The notes: a model not told the origin generated them from the letters alone. Shown: positions 1 through 6,384, numbered from the stretch's first letter. The stretch is DNA of 8,841 nucleotides from an uncultured Spirochaetales bacterium (GCA_937902565.1 CALFMX010000202.1:1-8841); one strand, 5' to 3'. Numbers and translations are program-made.

Positions 1-425
1 CTTTTGCACTTCACTGCATCTGGGTTCTGCGTCTTGCTATGATCACCATGCCAGTGTGTGCCGGATTCAACCGAACAGTCATATCCAAGCAAAATGATCT
101 TGCTGGCCCCCTGTTCGAGCGCCAACTGAATCGCCCGCATACCGCTGTTGTATGCCCCGTATGCCGTGTGCATATTCAAGCCATACTTAACTGCAGCCTG
201 GCGCGAACAAGTCCATTTCTCGGCTTTGATATCAACCTCGTCACCATAGGCATCCCACCATGCCTGATCGCCGCCGTAGATCGCATCGCAGAAACGAGCC
301 ATCTTCCATGACGAATTAACCGCAATCGTCGACAAACCAGACCGTCGAACCAGTTCACAATCAGCGCTCGTCAGGCTCGGTCCAGATCCGATACAAACGA
401 CCGTCTTTCTGTTCCAGCGCTTCAT
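1..425 (-). CDS. Phage DUF115-like / 'norphogenetic' family protein, C-terminus off the left edge
   Basis: An open frame of 141 codons starts at ATG 425-423 on the minus strand and runs off the left edge with no stop. It is easy to overlook because it has no terminator in the window. Visible motifs are a nucleotide-binding-like GSGPSL (residues 13-18), NSSW (37-40), GGDQAWW (51-57), an SGMRAIQLALEQGASKI helix (94-110), LLGYDC (112-117) and HWHGDH (124-129). From memory this pattern matches the protein called norphogenetic protein in tailed-phage and prophage genomes, related to DUF115; its biochemical role is not established. An in-frame TAG at 455-453 fixes the 5' limit, so ATG 425 is the only ordinary start. 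The Shine-Dalgarno is weak (GAGG at 440-437, spacing 11). The first codons overlap the yejE remnant on the other strand, so the true start may have been replaced at a junction. Family assignment is moderately sure; partial status is certain. Confidence 0.72.
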   Translation of the reverse strand, partial: MKRWNRKTVVCIGSGPSLTSADCELVRRSGLSTIAVNSSWKMARFCDAIYGGDQAWWDAYGDEVDIKAEKWTCSRQAAVKYGLNMHTAYGAYNSGMRAIQLALEQGASKIILLGYDCSVESGTHWHGDHSKTQNPDAVKCK

Positions 426-915
426 CGAAATCTGGTCCTCGATCCCGGTTCTCTACCTGTTGCTGATTATCGCGGCGATATTGCCGCCCGGCTTCTGGGT
501 GCTTCTGGGCATCATGCTTCTGTTCTCATGGGTGGCTTTCGTCGGCGTCGTGCGCGCGGAATTTCTGCGGGCCCGAAACTTCGAATATGTGAACGCGGCG
601 CGAGCGCTCGGCGTGAAGAACGGCACCATCATGTGGCGGCATCTCCTGCCCAATGCCATGGTCGCGACCTTGACCTTCCTGCCTTTCATCCTGAATGGCT
701 CTATTACCACGCTGACCTCGCTCGACTTCCTCGGTTTCGGCCTGCCGCCCGGCTCGGCTTCGCTGGGCGAACTTCTCGCACAGGGCAAGAACAATCTCCA
801 GGCCCACTGGCTCGGCATTACCGGCTTCGTGGTCATCTCGCTGATGCTGTCGCTTCTGATCTTCATCGGTGAGGCAACACGCGACGCCTTCGATCCGCGA
901 AAGGCATTTCAATGA
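406..915 (+). pseudogene. yejE: 5'-truncated peptide ABC transporter permease, YejE-like
   Basis: The frame encodes the C-terminal half of an inner-membrane permease of the YejABEF (microcin C / peptide import) type. Homology begins abruptly at LFQRFIEIW near 409 and continues through hydrophobic segments (LIIAAILPPGFW, MLLFSWVAFVGVV). It includes the permease EAA-type loop: AARALG followed by RHLLPNAMVATLTFLPFIL. It ends with SLDFLGFGLP, GELLAQGKNNLQ and EATRDAFDPRK, all typical of YejE. The N-terminal half, about 180-200 residues in a normal protein of about 340-380, is absent. Upstream, the same frame stays open to TAG at 277-279, but the translation is unlike YejE because it lies on the reverse of the phage gene. 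No convincing ATG exists; TTG at 460 is the first possible start. The stop TGA at 913-915 overlaps the next ATG (ATGA), as in intact yejE-yejF pairs. Product and family are confident; the gene is broken by the left junction. Confidence 0.85.
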
Positions 916-946
916 GTGGGTCAATGAGCGGGTCAATGAACGAATC
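911..946 (+). repeat. Three tandem 12-base units at the start of the ATPase gene
   Basis: Three adjacent copies read AATGAGTGGGTC (911-922), AATGAGCGGGTC (923-934) and AATGAACGAATC (935-946). The first two differ at one base; the third is more diverged. Each unit contains an in-frame ATG and encodes Met-Ser-Gly-Ser or Met-Asn-Glu-Ser, so the start codon of the gene is triplicated. Units of 12 bases keep the frame whatever the copy number. The first unit also contains the yejE stop codon. Confidence 0.8.
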
Positions 947-2954
947 AGGGAACAAAATCCTGCTGTCCGTCCGCGATCTATCTGTAGCCTTCCGCCAGAA
1001 TGGCGAGGAACGCATTTCCGTGGACCGTGTATCCTTCGACATTGCCGAAGGTGAAACGGTAGCCCTTGTCGGCGAATCGGGATCAGGCAAATCCGTTTCG
1101 GCCTTGTCGATCCTCAAGCTGCTGCCCTATCCATCTGCCAGCCATCCTTCCGGAGAAATTCTTTTCAACGGCAAGGATTTGATGACGGCGTCAGAGCCTG
1201 AGTTGCGGCGTGTGCGCGGCAATGATGTCACCATGATCTTTCAGGAGCCGATGACCTCGCTCAATCCGCTGCACAGTGTGGAGCGGCAGATCGGTGAAAT
1301 CCTGAAAATGCATCAGGGCATGGGTGAGCAGGCTGCACGGGCGCGGACGCTGGAACTTCTGAACGAAGTCGGCATTCGCGAACCGGAAAAGCGCCTGTCG
1401 GCCTTCCCGCACCAGCTTTCCGGCGGACAGCGCCAGCGCGTCATGATCGCCATGGCGCTCGCGAACGAGCCGGACATCCTGATTGCGGATGAGCCGACCA
1501 CCGCCCTCGATGTGACCACCGAGGCAGTGATCCTCGACTCACTCAATGAACTGCGCCAGACGATGAAGCTCAGCCTCGTCTACATCTCCCACGATATGGG
1601 GGTCATCAACACGGTCGCCGACACCATTGCGGTGATGTATAGCGGCCAGATTGTCGAGATTGGCAGCAAGGAGGAGATCTTCAACCACCCCTTCCATCCC
1701 TACACACGGGCTCTCATCAACTGCATGCCCCGTCTGGGGATGGTCAAAAAGAGACGGGCACTGAACACCATAGCCGGGCATGTGCAGCGACGTGCTCCCA
1801 ACAGCAGTGGCTGCCCCTTCGCAGACCGCTGTGTGAAACGCACCGACTTCTGTGAGTCCCTCTATGGCGCCCGTGAGGTGGGGGCGGGGCATATGGCAAC
1901 GTGTGACCGTGCCTATGCTACCGATGTGGAGGAGGTCAAACCTATCCGACAGCGACGTGCTCGACCGGCGAAACTGAACAACAGCGGCGCCCCCCTCTTG
2001 AGCCTCAACCGGGTCTTCAAGCACTATGGCAGCGCCCGCAAGGTCTATGCCGTCAACGGGGTGAGCCTCTCGCTCGAGCCGGGCACGGTGCTCGGGGTGG
2101 TAGGGGAGTCCGGATGTGGCAAATCGACGACCGCCCACCTCGTCGCTGGCCTCATTACCCCCTCCTCGGGCAAGATGCTCTTTGGCGGTAGGGATATCAC
2201 CCTGCCGTGGAATAAGCGCGGGCGGCAGTTGCTCACTGAGATCCAGCTGATCTTCCAACATCCAGGCAATAGCCTCAACCCCTCCCATACGGTCGAGCAG
2301 ATCATTGCCCGCCCGATGAAACGACTTTTGGGTGTGACGGACAAGCGCGAACGGCGAGAGCGGATCATCGAGCTCCTGGAGACGGTCGACCTCGGGGAGC
2401 AGTACCTGTCGATGCGATCGATGCAGCTCAGTGGTGGTGAGCAGCAACGCGTGGCGATCGCCCGTGCCCTCTCCATCTCCCCCCGCCTGATCGTCTGTGA
2501 TGAGCCGACCAGCGCCCTCGATGTCTCGGTACAGGCCGCCGTCCTGAACCTGCTCAGCGATCTTCAGCACGAGAGCGAGGTCTCCTACCTCTTCATCTCC
2601 CATGACCTGCACGTCATCAACTACATCAGCGACCAGATCCTGGTCATGTATGGTGGGCGGGTGTGCGAGTGGGGGAGCCGTGATGAGGTGATGAACAAGA
2701 GCCGCCACCCCTACACCGAGGTCCTGCTCTCCTCGATCCCCGACACCGACCCAACCCATCGCAAACGACCCATCAAGCTGGAAGGCAACCTCCCCAATCC
2801 TGACAAGAAGGTGCGTGGCTGCCCCTTCGCCGGGCGCTGCCATCGACAGGTGGGTGCGATCTGCACCAGGACCAATCCGCCCCTGCTCCCCTTCAGCGAT
2901 ACCCACCACATCTATTGCCACATCGAGTTTGAGGATGCACACCCCGTCTCATGA
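912..2954 (+). CDS. Dual-ATPase peptide ABC transporter subunit; apparent YejF / DppDF-type chimera
   Basis: This 680-residue protein has two ABC ATPase domains that would power peptide import. NBD1 shows Walker A GESGSGKS (54-61), LSGGQ (169-173), Walker B ILIADE (189-194) and switch His227. NBD2 shows GESGCGKS (398-405), LSGGE (506-510), LIVCDE (526-531) and His564. Residues 1 to about 190 closely match alphaproteobacterial YejF as I recall it ([33 protein letters not shown] prolines). From about residue 200 on the text is not YejF. It carries two HPYT segments and two cysteine-rich tails, CPFADRC (301-307, plus C314 and C331) and CPFAGRC (637-643, plus C651 and C669), as in DppD/OppD proteins, where such cysteines can hold an Fe-S cluster. 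YejF is usually about 530 residues. The start is ATG 912, coupled to yejE by ATGA, with in-frame ATGs at 924 and 936 as alternatives. The codon switch falls at the Walker B region. The ORF is real; the joined protein may be artefactual. Confidence 0.85.
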   Translation: MSGSMSGSMNESGNKILLSVRDLSVAFRQNGEERISVDRVSFDIAEGETVALVGESGSGKSVSALSILKLLPYPSASHPSGEILFNGKDLMTASEPELRRVRGNDVTMIFQEPMTSLNPLHSVERQIGEILKMHQGMGEQAARARTLELLNEVGIREPEKRLSAFPHQLSGGQRQRVMIAMALANEPDILIADEPTTALDVTTEAVILDSLNELRQTMKLSLVYISHDMGVINTVADTIAVMYSGQIVEIGSKEEIFNHPFHPYTRALINCMPRLGMVKKRRALNTIAGHVQRRAPNSSGCPFADRCVKRTDFCESLYGAREVGAGHMATCDRAYATDVEEVKPIRQRRARPAKLNNSGAPLLSLNRVFKHYGSARKVYAVNGVSLSLEPGTVLGVVGESGCGKSTTAHLVAGLITPSSGKMLFGGRDITLPWNKRGRQLLTEIQLIFQHPGNSLNPSHTVEQIIARPMKRLLGVTDKRERRERIIELLETVDLGEQYLSMRSMQLSGGEQQRVAIARALSISPRLIVCDEPTSALDVSVQAAVLNLLSDLQHESEVSYLFISHDLHVINYISDQILVMYGGRVCEWGSRDEVMNKSRHPYTEVLLSSIPDTDPTHRKRPIKLEGNLPNPDKKVRGCPFAGRCHRQVGAICTRTNPPLLPFSDTHHIYCHIEFEDAHPVS

Positions 2955-2955
2955 T

Positions 2956-2970
2956 CGCCCGATGAGGGCG
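2956..2970. repeat. Small stem-loop after the transporter ATPase
   Basis: CGCCC (2956-2960), loop GATGA, and GGGCG (2966-2970) form a perfect 5-base stem that starts two bases after the TGA of the ATPase gene. No T-run follows, so it is a weak terminator candidate at best; it may stabilise the mRNA 3' end. Confidence 0.35.
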
Positions 2971-2980
2971 GTGAGAGGAC

Positions 2981-3009
2981 TTGACCGCACTCTGTGGTGG
3001 GCCTATACC
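2981..3009 (+). promoter_or_regulatory. Candidate sigma70-type promoter of the first AhpD-like gene
   Basis: TTGACC (2981-2986) and TATACC (3004-3009) are separated by exactly 17 bases. They lie in the short gap between the transporter ATPase and the AhpD-like gene, with the -10 box 20 bases before the ATG at 3030. The predicted transcript start (about 3016) is close to the Shine-Dalgarno, which would give a very short leader. A similar pair lies before folE, with ATACCT and then AGAC shared around the -10. This is inferred from consensus only. Confidence 0.45.
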
Positions 3010-3029
3010 TGAGACGGGAGGGTCGTGCC

Positions 3030-3473
3030 ATGACCAGACGCATTGATTTCTACCGGATTGGACGGGAGGCGCTTGCCTCACTTGGATCGCTGGAGACATA
3101 CCTGCGTTCATCAACACTTGATCGAGCGCTGCTTGAATTGGTCAAGGTCCTTGCATCGAAGATAAATGGCTGCACCTTCTGCGTCACCGGGCATACCACC
3201 GCTGCCCGGGCCCGAGGCGAGAGCGAGGAGCGCATCGCTGCCCTCGCTCTGTGGCGTTCAAGCCCGCTTTTCACCGACTCGGAGCGGGCGGTGTTTGCCT
3301 GGACCGATGCGGTGACGAGAATCGAAAGCGGGGCGATGGGCGACCACCTCTACGAGCAGCTGCGCGCCTCCTACAGCGAAAAAGAGGTGATCGACCTTAC
3401 GTTTGTCATCAACGCCATCAACTGTTGGAATCGTCTCCATATCGCCTTCGACACCCAGATCAAGGCTCATTGA
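3030..3473 (+). CDS. AhpD-like / carboxymuconolactone decarboxylase family protein
   Basis: This 147-residue cytosolic protein belongs to the AhpD/CMD family. The core reads LLELVKVLASKINGCTFCVTGH, with Cys48, Cys51 and His55 forming the CxxCxxxH motif that AhpD-type alkylhydroperoxidases use as a redox dithiol with a proton relay. The family pattern continues with ARGESEERIAAL, FTDSERAVFAWTDAVT and INCWNRLHIAF. The start is ATG 3030, because GGGAGG (3016-3021) sits eight bases before it and family similarity starts just after; a longer frame from GTG 2994 lacks support. Substrate and partner are unknown; true AhpD works with AhpC and lipoylated proteins, and none of that is shown here. It lies 75 bases after the ATPase and about 200 bases before folE, and its nearest relative in the window is the C-terminal half of the folK ORF. 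Family is secure; function is only inferred as hydroperoxide- or thiol-related. Confidence 0.85.
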   Translation: MTRRIDFYRIGREALASLGSLETYLRSSTLDRALLELVKVLASKINGCTFCVTGHTTAARARGESEERIAALALWRSSPLFTDSERAVFAWTDAVTRIESGAMGDHLYEQLRASYSEKEVIDLTFVINAINCWNRLHIAFDTQIKAH

Positions 3474-3501
3474 ACTATTTTGATATCCCTTCGCTTCATC
3501 T

Positions 3502-3524
3502 GCCATCGCCCGAAAGGCGAGGGC
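3502..3524. repeat. Stem-loop between the AhpD-like gene and folE
   Basis: TCGCC (3506-3510), loop CGAAA and GGCGA (3516-3520) form a perfect stem, extended by GCC (3502-3504) against GGC (3522-3524) around single-base mismatches. It lies 30 bases after the upstream stop. No T-run follows, so it may be a weak terminator or a processing hairpin. Confidence 0.4.
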
Positions 3525-3531
3525 ACAGCCA

Positions 3532-3560
3532 TTGACGGGGGGGTGTATTCCCATCATACC
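3532..3560 (+). promoter_or_regulatory. Candidate promoter of the folate operon
   Basis: TTGACG (3532-3537) and CATACC (3555-3560) are 17 bases apart, with folE starting at 3676. The layout repeats that of the candidate promoter at 2981-3009, including the run ATACCT and then AGAC. The -10 match is weak (3 of 6), so this is tentative. If it is correct, the leader is about 110 bases long and begins within the AT-rich palindromes that follow. Confidence 0.35.
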
Positions 3561-3563
3561 TAG

Positions 3564-3595
3564 ACATATGAGCATATGTGCATATATGCATATAT
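3564..3595. repeat. AT-rich palindromic patch upstream of folE
   Basis: ACATATG, two bases, CATATGT (3564-3579) is a perfect inverted repeat. It is followed directly by the self-complementary GCATATATGC (3580-3589) and more alternating AT. This is the most AT-rich stretch of the intergenic region, in otherwise GC-rich DNA, just downstream of the candidate promoter and about 80-110 bases before folE. Such palindromes can be operators for dimeric regulators or simply easily melted DNA; no known box is recognised. Confidence 0.55.
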
Positions 3596-3675
3596 CAAGG
3601 TTGTGTCGGGGGGCCTCCTATCCACCGAGCCAGGCATCCATGAACCCTCTCTGACACAGCAAAGAAGGGAGTGAT

Positions 3676-4327
3676 ATGAATACGACTGATACCGATAGAT
3701 ATCTTGAGATAATGGACCTCAGGCCACGCACCTTCGATGACGGGCAGCTGGCAATCTTCGAAGGGTACGCCAAAGAGATCTTCTCTGCCTTGGGCATGTC
3801 GATGGACACCCCCTCCACCGTCGATACCCCCCGGCGCTTCATCAAGGCACTGATCGAGGCGACCGAGGGATACGACGGGGACCACAACCTGATCAAGACC
3901 TTCGATGCCGAGTGCCATGGGGGGGGAGGGGTGCTCGATCGCCCAGATCATCCAGGGCCCCATCCCGTTTCATGCTCTCTGTGAGCACCATGTATTGCCC
4001 TTCTACGGCAATGTCTACGTCGGCTATATCGCCAAGAACAATATCATCGGCCTCTCCAAGCTCACGCGCTTGGTGAACCTCTTCAGCCTCCGATTTGGCG
4101 TCCAGGAGCGCATCGGTGTCCAGATCGCCGACGTGCTTGAAGAGAGCACCCATCCTGACGGCATCGCCGTCTATATCGAAGCCCACCACATGTGCATGGA
4201 GATGCGCGGGGTGCGTGAACGCGAGCCGTTGACCCGCACCACGGTATGGCGGGGCAGCTACGCCGACAAAAGCGCGCTGCGTAGCGAATTCCTCGCTTCC
4301 ATAAAGGTGCAGAACAATGGACAATGA
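3676..4327 (+). CDS. folE: GTP cyclohydrolase I (folE), frame broken at a G8 run
   Basis: FolE converts GTP to 7,8-dihydroneopterin triphosphate, the first step of folate and pterin synthesis. The N-terminal part (from ATG 3676, with AAGGGAG at 3665-3671) contains the family helix and DTPRRF (residues 50-55). The C-terminal part continues in the +1 frame with HALCEHHVLPFYG, IIGLSKLTRLVN and HHMCMEMRGV. In the repaired protein (216 residues, against about 220 for E. coli FolE) Cys102, His105 and Cys173 match the zinc ligands. The break is at a run of eight G (3919-3926): dropping one G joins the frames, giving FDAECHGG and then EGCSIAQIIQG. As written, the first frame stops at TGA 3982-3984 and no active enzyme would result. 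A homopolymer sequencing error is the simplest cause; slippage or a real mutation are alternatives. It is the first gene of the folate operon and overlaps the next by 11 bases. Confidence 0.88.
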
Positions 4328-5030
4328 CTCTTTCATCCTGATCACCGGCGCAGCCAAGCGGGTGGGGCGGGCCATCGCCCTCCACCTCGCCTCCCATGGC
4401 TACCATATCGCCATCCACTACAACCACTCCGTCGATGAGGCCCAGTCGCTCAAGGCACAGGTGGAGGCGTTGGGGCGTACGGCCCTCCTCATCCAGGCCA
4501 ACCTCGAAGACCCTGCCCAGGTCGAGGCGATCATCCCTACCGTGGCGGCAAAGGGAGTGGTGGCCGCTCTGGTCAACAACGCATCGCTCTTTGGACACGA
4601 TGACATAGGGAGTGCCACCCTCGACGGGTGGAACCGCCACCTGGCGGTGAACCTCACCGCCCCCTTCATCCTTGCCCAGAGCTATGGGCACAGTACAACC
4701 GAGGGCAGGATTATCAACCTCTTGGACTGGCGTACCAGACGCAGCGACAGCTCCCACCTCTCCTACTCGGTGAGCAAGGCGGCCCTCGAGGCGTTGACCC
4801 GTAACCTCGCTGTCAGCTTTGCCCCACGCATCCAGGTCAACGGTCTTGCCCTCGGGGCGATCCTGCCGCCCAGCGATGGGCGTCCGGCTGACCAGCTCAT
4901 CGAGGCGGTGCCCGCCCAGCGGTGGGCCAAGCTCGAGGAGGTGGGGGAGGCGGTGCGTTTCCTCCTTGAAGGGCCATCCTATATCAACGGGGAGGTGATC
5001 ACCCTCGACGGTGGTCGCCATCTCATCTAG
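4317..5030 (+). CDS. FolM/PTR1-like pteridine reductase (short-chain dehydrogenase)
   Basis: This 237-residue SDR probably reduces dihydropterins (dihydromonapterin or dihydrofolate type) with NADPH. The cofactor loop reads TGAAKRVGR (10-18); the Arg in this position is typical of NADPH-using PTR1/FolM enzymes. NNAS (87-90) is the structural SDR motif. The catalytic residues are Asp137 (in IINLLDWRTRR), Tyr150 and Lys154 (YSVSK). Asp in place of the usual SDR serine is the hallmark of PTR1 and FolM, which separates it from FabG-like reductases. The C-terminus has the SDR ending YINGEVITLDGG. The start is ATG 4317, with AAAGGTG (4303-4309) seven bases upstream; it overlaps the folE end by 11 bases, which suggests coupled translation. 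Position between folE and folB fits a pterin role, either making tetrahydromonapterin or backing up dihydrofolate reductase. The exact substrate is not readable from sequence. Confidence 0.85.
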   Translation: MDNDSFILITGAAKRVGRAIALHLASHGYHIAIHYNHSVDEAQSLKAQVEALGRTALLIQANLEDPAQVEAIIPTVAAKGVVAALVNNASLFGHDDIGSATLDGWNRHLAVNLTAPFILAQSYGHSTTEGRIINLLDWRTRRSDSSHLSYSVSKAALEALTRNLAVSFAPRIQVNGLALGAILPPSDGRPADQLIEAVPAQRWAKLEEVGEAVRFLLEGPSYINGEVITLDGGRHLI

Positions 5031-5039
5031 GAGGAGGAT

Positions 5040-5402
5040 ATGGACACGATCTTCATCAAGGACCTGCGAGGGAGGGGCATCATCGGCCTCAACGAATGGG
5101 AGCGGGAGAAGGAGCAGGAGGTTGTGATGAACATCACCGTGTTTGCCGACCTCTCGCGTGCGGCCAAGACCGACAGCCTTGACGGTTCACCCAACTATCG
5201 CACCATCGCCAAGGCCCTGCTTGCACACGTTGCAGAATCCAAGCGTTTCACGGTCGAGGCATTGGCAGAGGACCTTGCCGCCATCTGCCTCTCCGAAGTG
5301 GGGGTTGAAGAGGTGATTGTCTCGGTGGAGAAGCTCGCAGCGGTGCGCTTCTCCACGTCGGTCGGTGTCGAGATCAGACGCCGGAGGGGGGAGGGGCGAT
5401 GA
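5040..5402 (+). CDS. folB: Dihydroneopterin aldolase/epimerase (FolB family)
   Basis: This 120-residue protein of the FolB/FolX family cleaves 7,8-dihydroneopterin to 6-hydroxymethyl-dihydropterin and glycolaldehyde, or epimerises it. Family features are IKDLRGRGIIGLNEWEREKEQEV (with Glu21 near the pterin site), PNYRTIAK (51-58), FTVEALAEDLA with Glu73, the pterin carboxylate anchor, and VSVEKLAAV with catalytic Lys98. The usual Pro after that Lys is Leu here. Length matches E. coli FolB (about 120). A strong Shine-Dalgarno (AGGAGG within 5030-5038) sits directly after the TAG of the reductase, so the spacer is only nine bases. The stop overlaps the start of the next gene as ATGA (5399-5402). 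FolB and FolX cannot be told apart with confidence; the neighbouring folK favours the aldolase role, and the FolM-like neighbour leaves FolX possible. Confidence 0.88.
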   Translation: MDTIFIKDLRGRGIIGLNEWEREKEQEVVMNITVFADLSRAAKTDSLDGSPNYRTIAKALLAHVAESKRFTVEALAEDLAAICLSEVGVEEVIVSVEKLAAVRFSTSVGVEIRRRRGEGR

Positions 5403-6364
5403 ACAGGATCACCCTCCTGCTTGGTTCCAATATCGACGCCCCCTACCACATCGCCCAAGCGATCGAGCGCCTCTCTGACAGGCTCACCATCCGGGCCCGC
5501 TCCTCGGTGTGGGAGAGTGAGGCGGTCGGTTCATCCGGACCCCCGTACCTCAATGTCGCGCTCCTGGTCGAGACAGCGCTCTCGCCGCTTTCTCTTAAGC
5601 GGACACTGCTCAGCGACCTTGAACAGGAGCTGGGACGGGTGCGTAGCGACGACAAGTATGCCGACCGGACCATTGACATCGATCTCATCACCGTCGATGG
5701 GGCGGTTATCGACACCGAGTTGTTCGAGAGGGCCCATATTGCGCTCCCGATCGCCGAGGTACTGAAAAATCAAGAGAGTGAACTAGCAACGTCACTGACC
5801 CAGCGGGCCAGGGCGTTGGAACAGCGTACCATGATCAGGCGAAGGGATAACCTCTTCGCATTGCTGGGAGGCAATACCATGCATACACTACAAAAGCGTC
5901 TCGTCTACGATGAGACAGCGCCCGATGCTGTCTCGATCTTTGCAAAACTGGAGGGCTACGTCATAAAAAGTGGCCTGGAACGCGATCTCTTGGAGCTGGT
6001 GAAGATCCGCGCCAGCCAGATCAACGGCTGTGCGTTCTGTCTGGATATGCATACCAAGGATGCACGTGAGCGCGGGGAGAGTGAGCAGCGCCTCTACGGC
6101 CTCAGTGCCTGGAGAGAGGCCCCATACTACACCGATCGGGAGCGGGCCACCCTCGCCTGGACCGAAGCGGTGACCACTATCAGTGGCCATGAGGTGACCG
6201 ACGAGCTCTATACCGAGATGCGGCGTCACTTCACCGAAAAGCAGCTCGTCGATCTCACCTGGGCAGTGGTGACGATCAATGGCTGGAATCGGATGGCCAT
6301 CGCCTTCCACAAGGAGGCGGGCACCTACATGCCCGACTCACCAGTGGCCAAAAAGAGCACGTAA
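5399..6364 (+). CDS. folK: FolK (HPPK) fused in frame to an AhpD-like/CMD domain
   Basis: The 321-residue ORF joins two enzymes. Residues 1 to about 160 are 6-hydroxymethyl-7,8-dihydropterin pyrophosphokinase: LLGSN (7-11), SSVWESEAVG (35-44), PPYLNVALLVET (48-59) and the signature DRTIDIDL (89-96), whose Asp93 and Asp95 bind Mg-ATP. HPPK alone is about 160 residues. Residues 161-321 form a complete AhpD/CMD protein: LLELVKIRASQINGCAFC with Cys211, Cys214 and His218 (CxxCxxxH), RGESEQRLYGLSAWREAP, TDRERATLAWTEAV and INGWNRMAIAF. Met161 (ATG 5879-5881) has GGGAGG at 5866-5871, seven bases before it, so the AhpD part could also be made alone. The arrangement looks like folK that lost its stop codon in front of an independent gene. 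folK is coupled to folB by ATGA and is the last gene before a strong terminator. HPPK and CMD assignments are secure; whether the fusion protein is functional is open. Confidence 0.88.
   Translation: MNRITLLLGSNIDAPYHIAQAIERLSDRLTIRARSSVWESEAVGSSGPPYLNVALLVETALSPLSLKRTLLSDLEQELGRVRSDDKYADRTIDIDLITVDGAVIDTELFERAHIALPIAEVLKNQESELATSLTQRARALEQRTMIRRRDNLFALLGGNTMHTLQKRLVYDETAPDAVSIFAKLEGYVIKSGLERDLLELVKIRASQINGCAFCLDMHTKDARERGESEQRLYGLSAWREAPYYTDRERATLAWTEAVTTISGHEVTDELYTEMRRHFTEKQLVDLTWAVVTINGWNRMAIAFHKEAGTYMPDSPVAKKST
5866..5881 (+). promoter_or_regulatory. Internal ribosome binding site and start within the folK-AhpD ORF
   Basis: GGGAGG (5866-5871), seven bases, then ATG (5879-5881), in frame with the AhpD domain. 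The ATG falls exactly where AhpD/CMD similarity starts (MHTLQKRLVYDE) and where an HPPK of normal length would end. This supports separate translation of a 161-residue AhpD-like protein. Confidence 0.6.
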
Positions 6365-6384
6365 CAGCGGCAAAGCCCCGCAAA

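Noticed and set aside
39..311. 90-codon plus-strand open frame
   Set aside because: Opposite strand of the phage-type gene; no motif and no ribosome site.
1539..2942. Long minus-strand open frame (467 codons)
   Set aside because: Lies wholly antisense to the second half of the transporter ATPase; its translation shows no family pattern and reflects GC-rich codon bias.
2994..3029. Extended GTG start for the first AhpD-like protein
   Set aside because: The extension lacks a ribosome site and overlaps the candidate -10 box; ATG 3030 has GGGAGG at the right distance.
3561..3596. AT-rich repeats as a CRISPR or replication origin
   Set aside because: No spacers, DnaA boxes or iterons; only two short palindromes.
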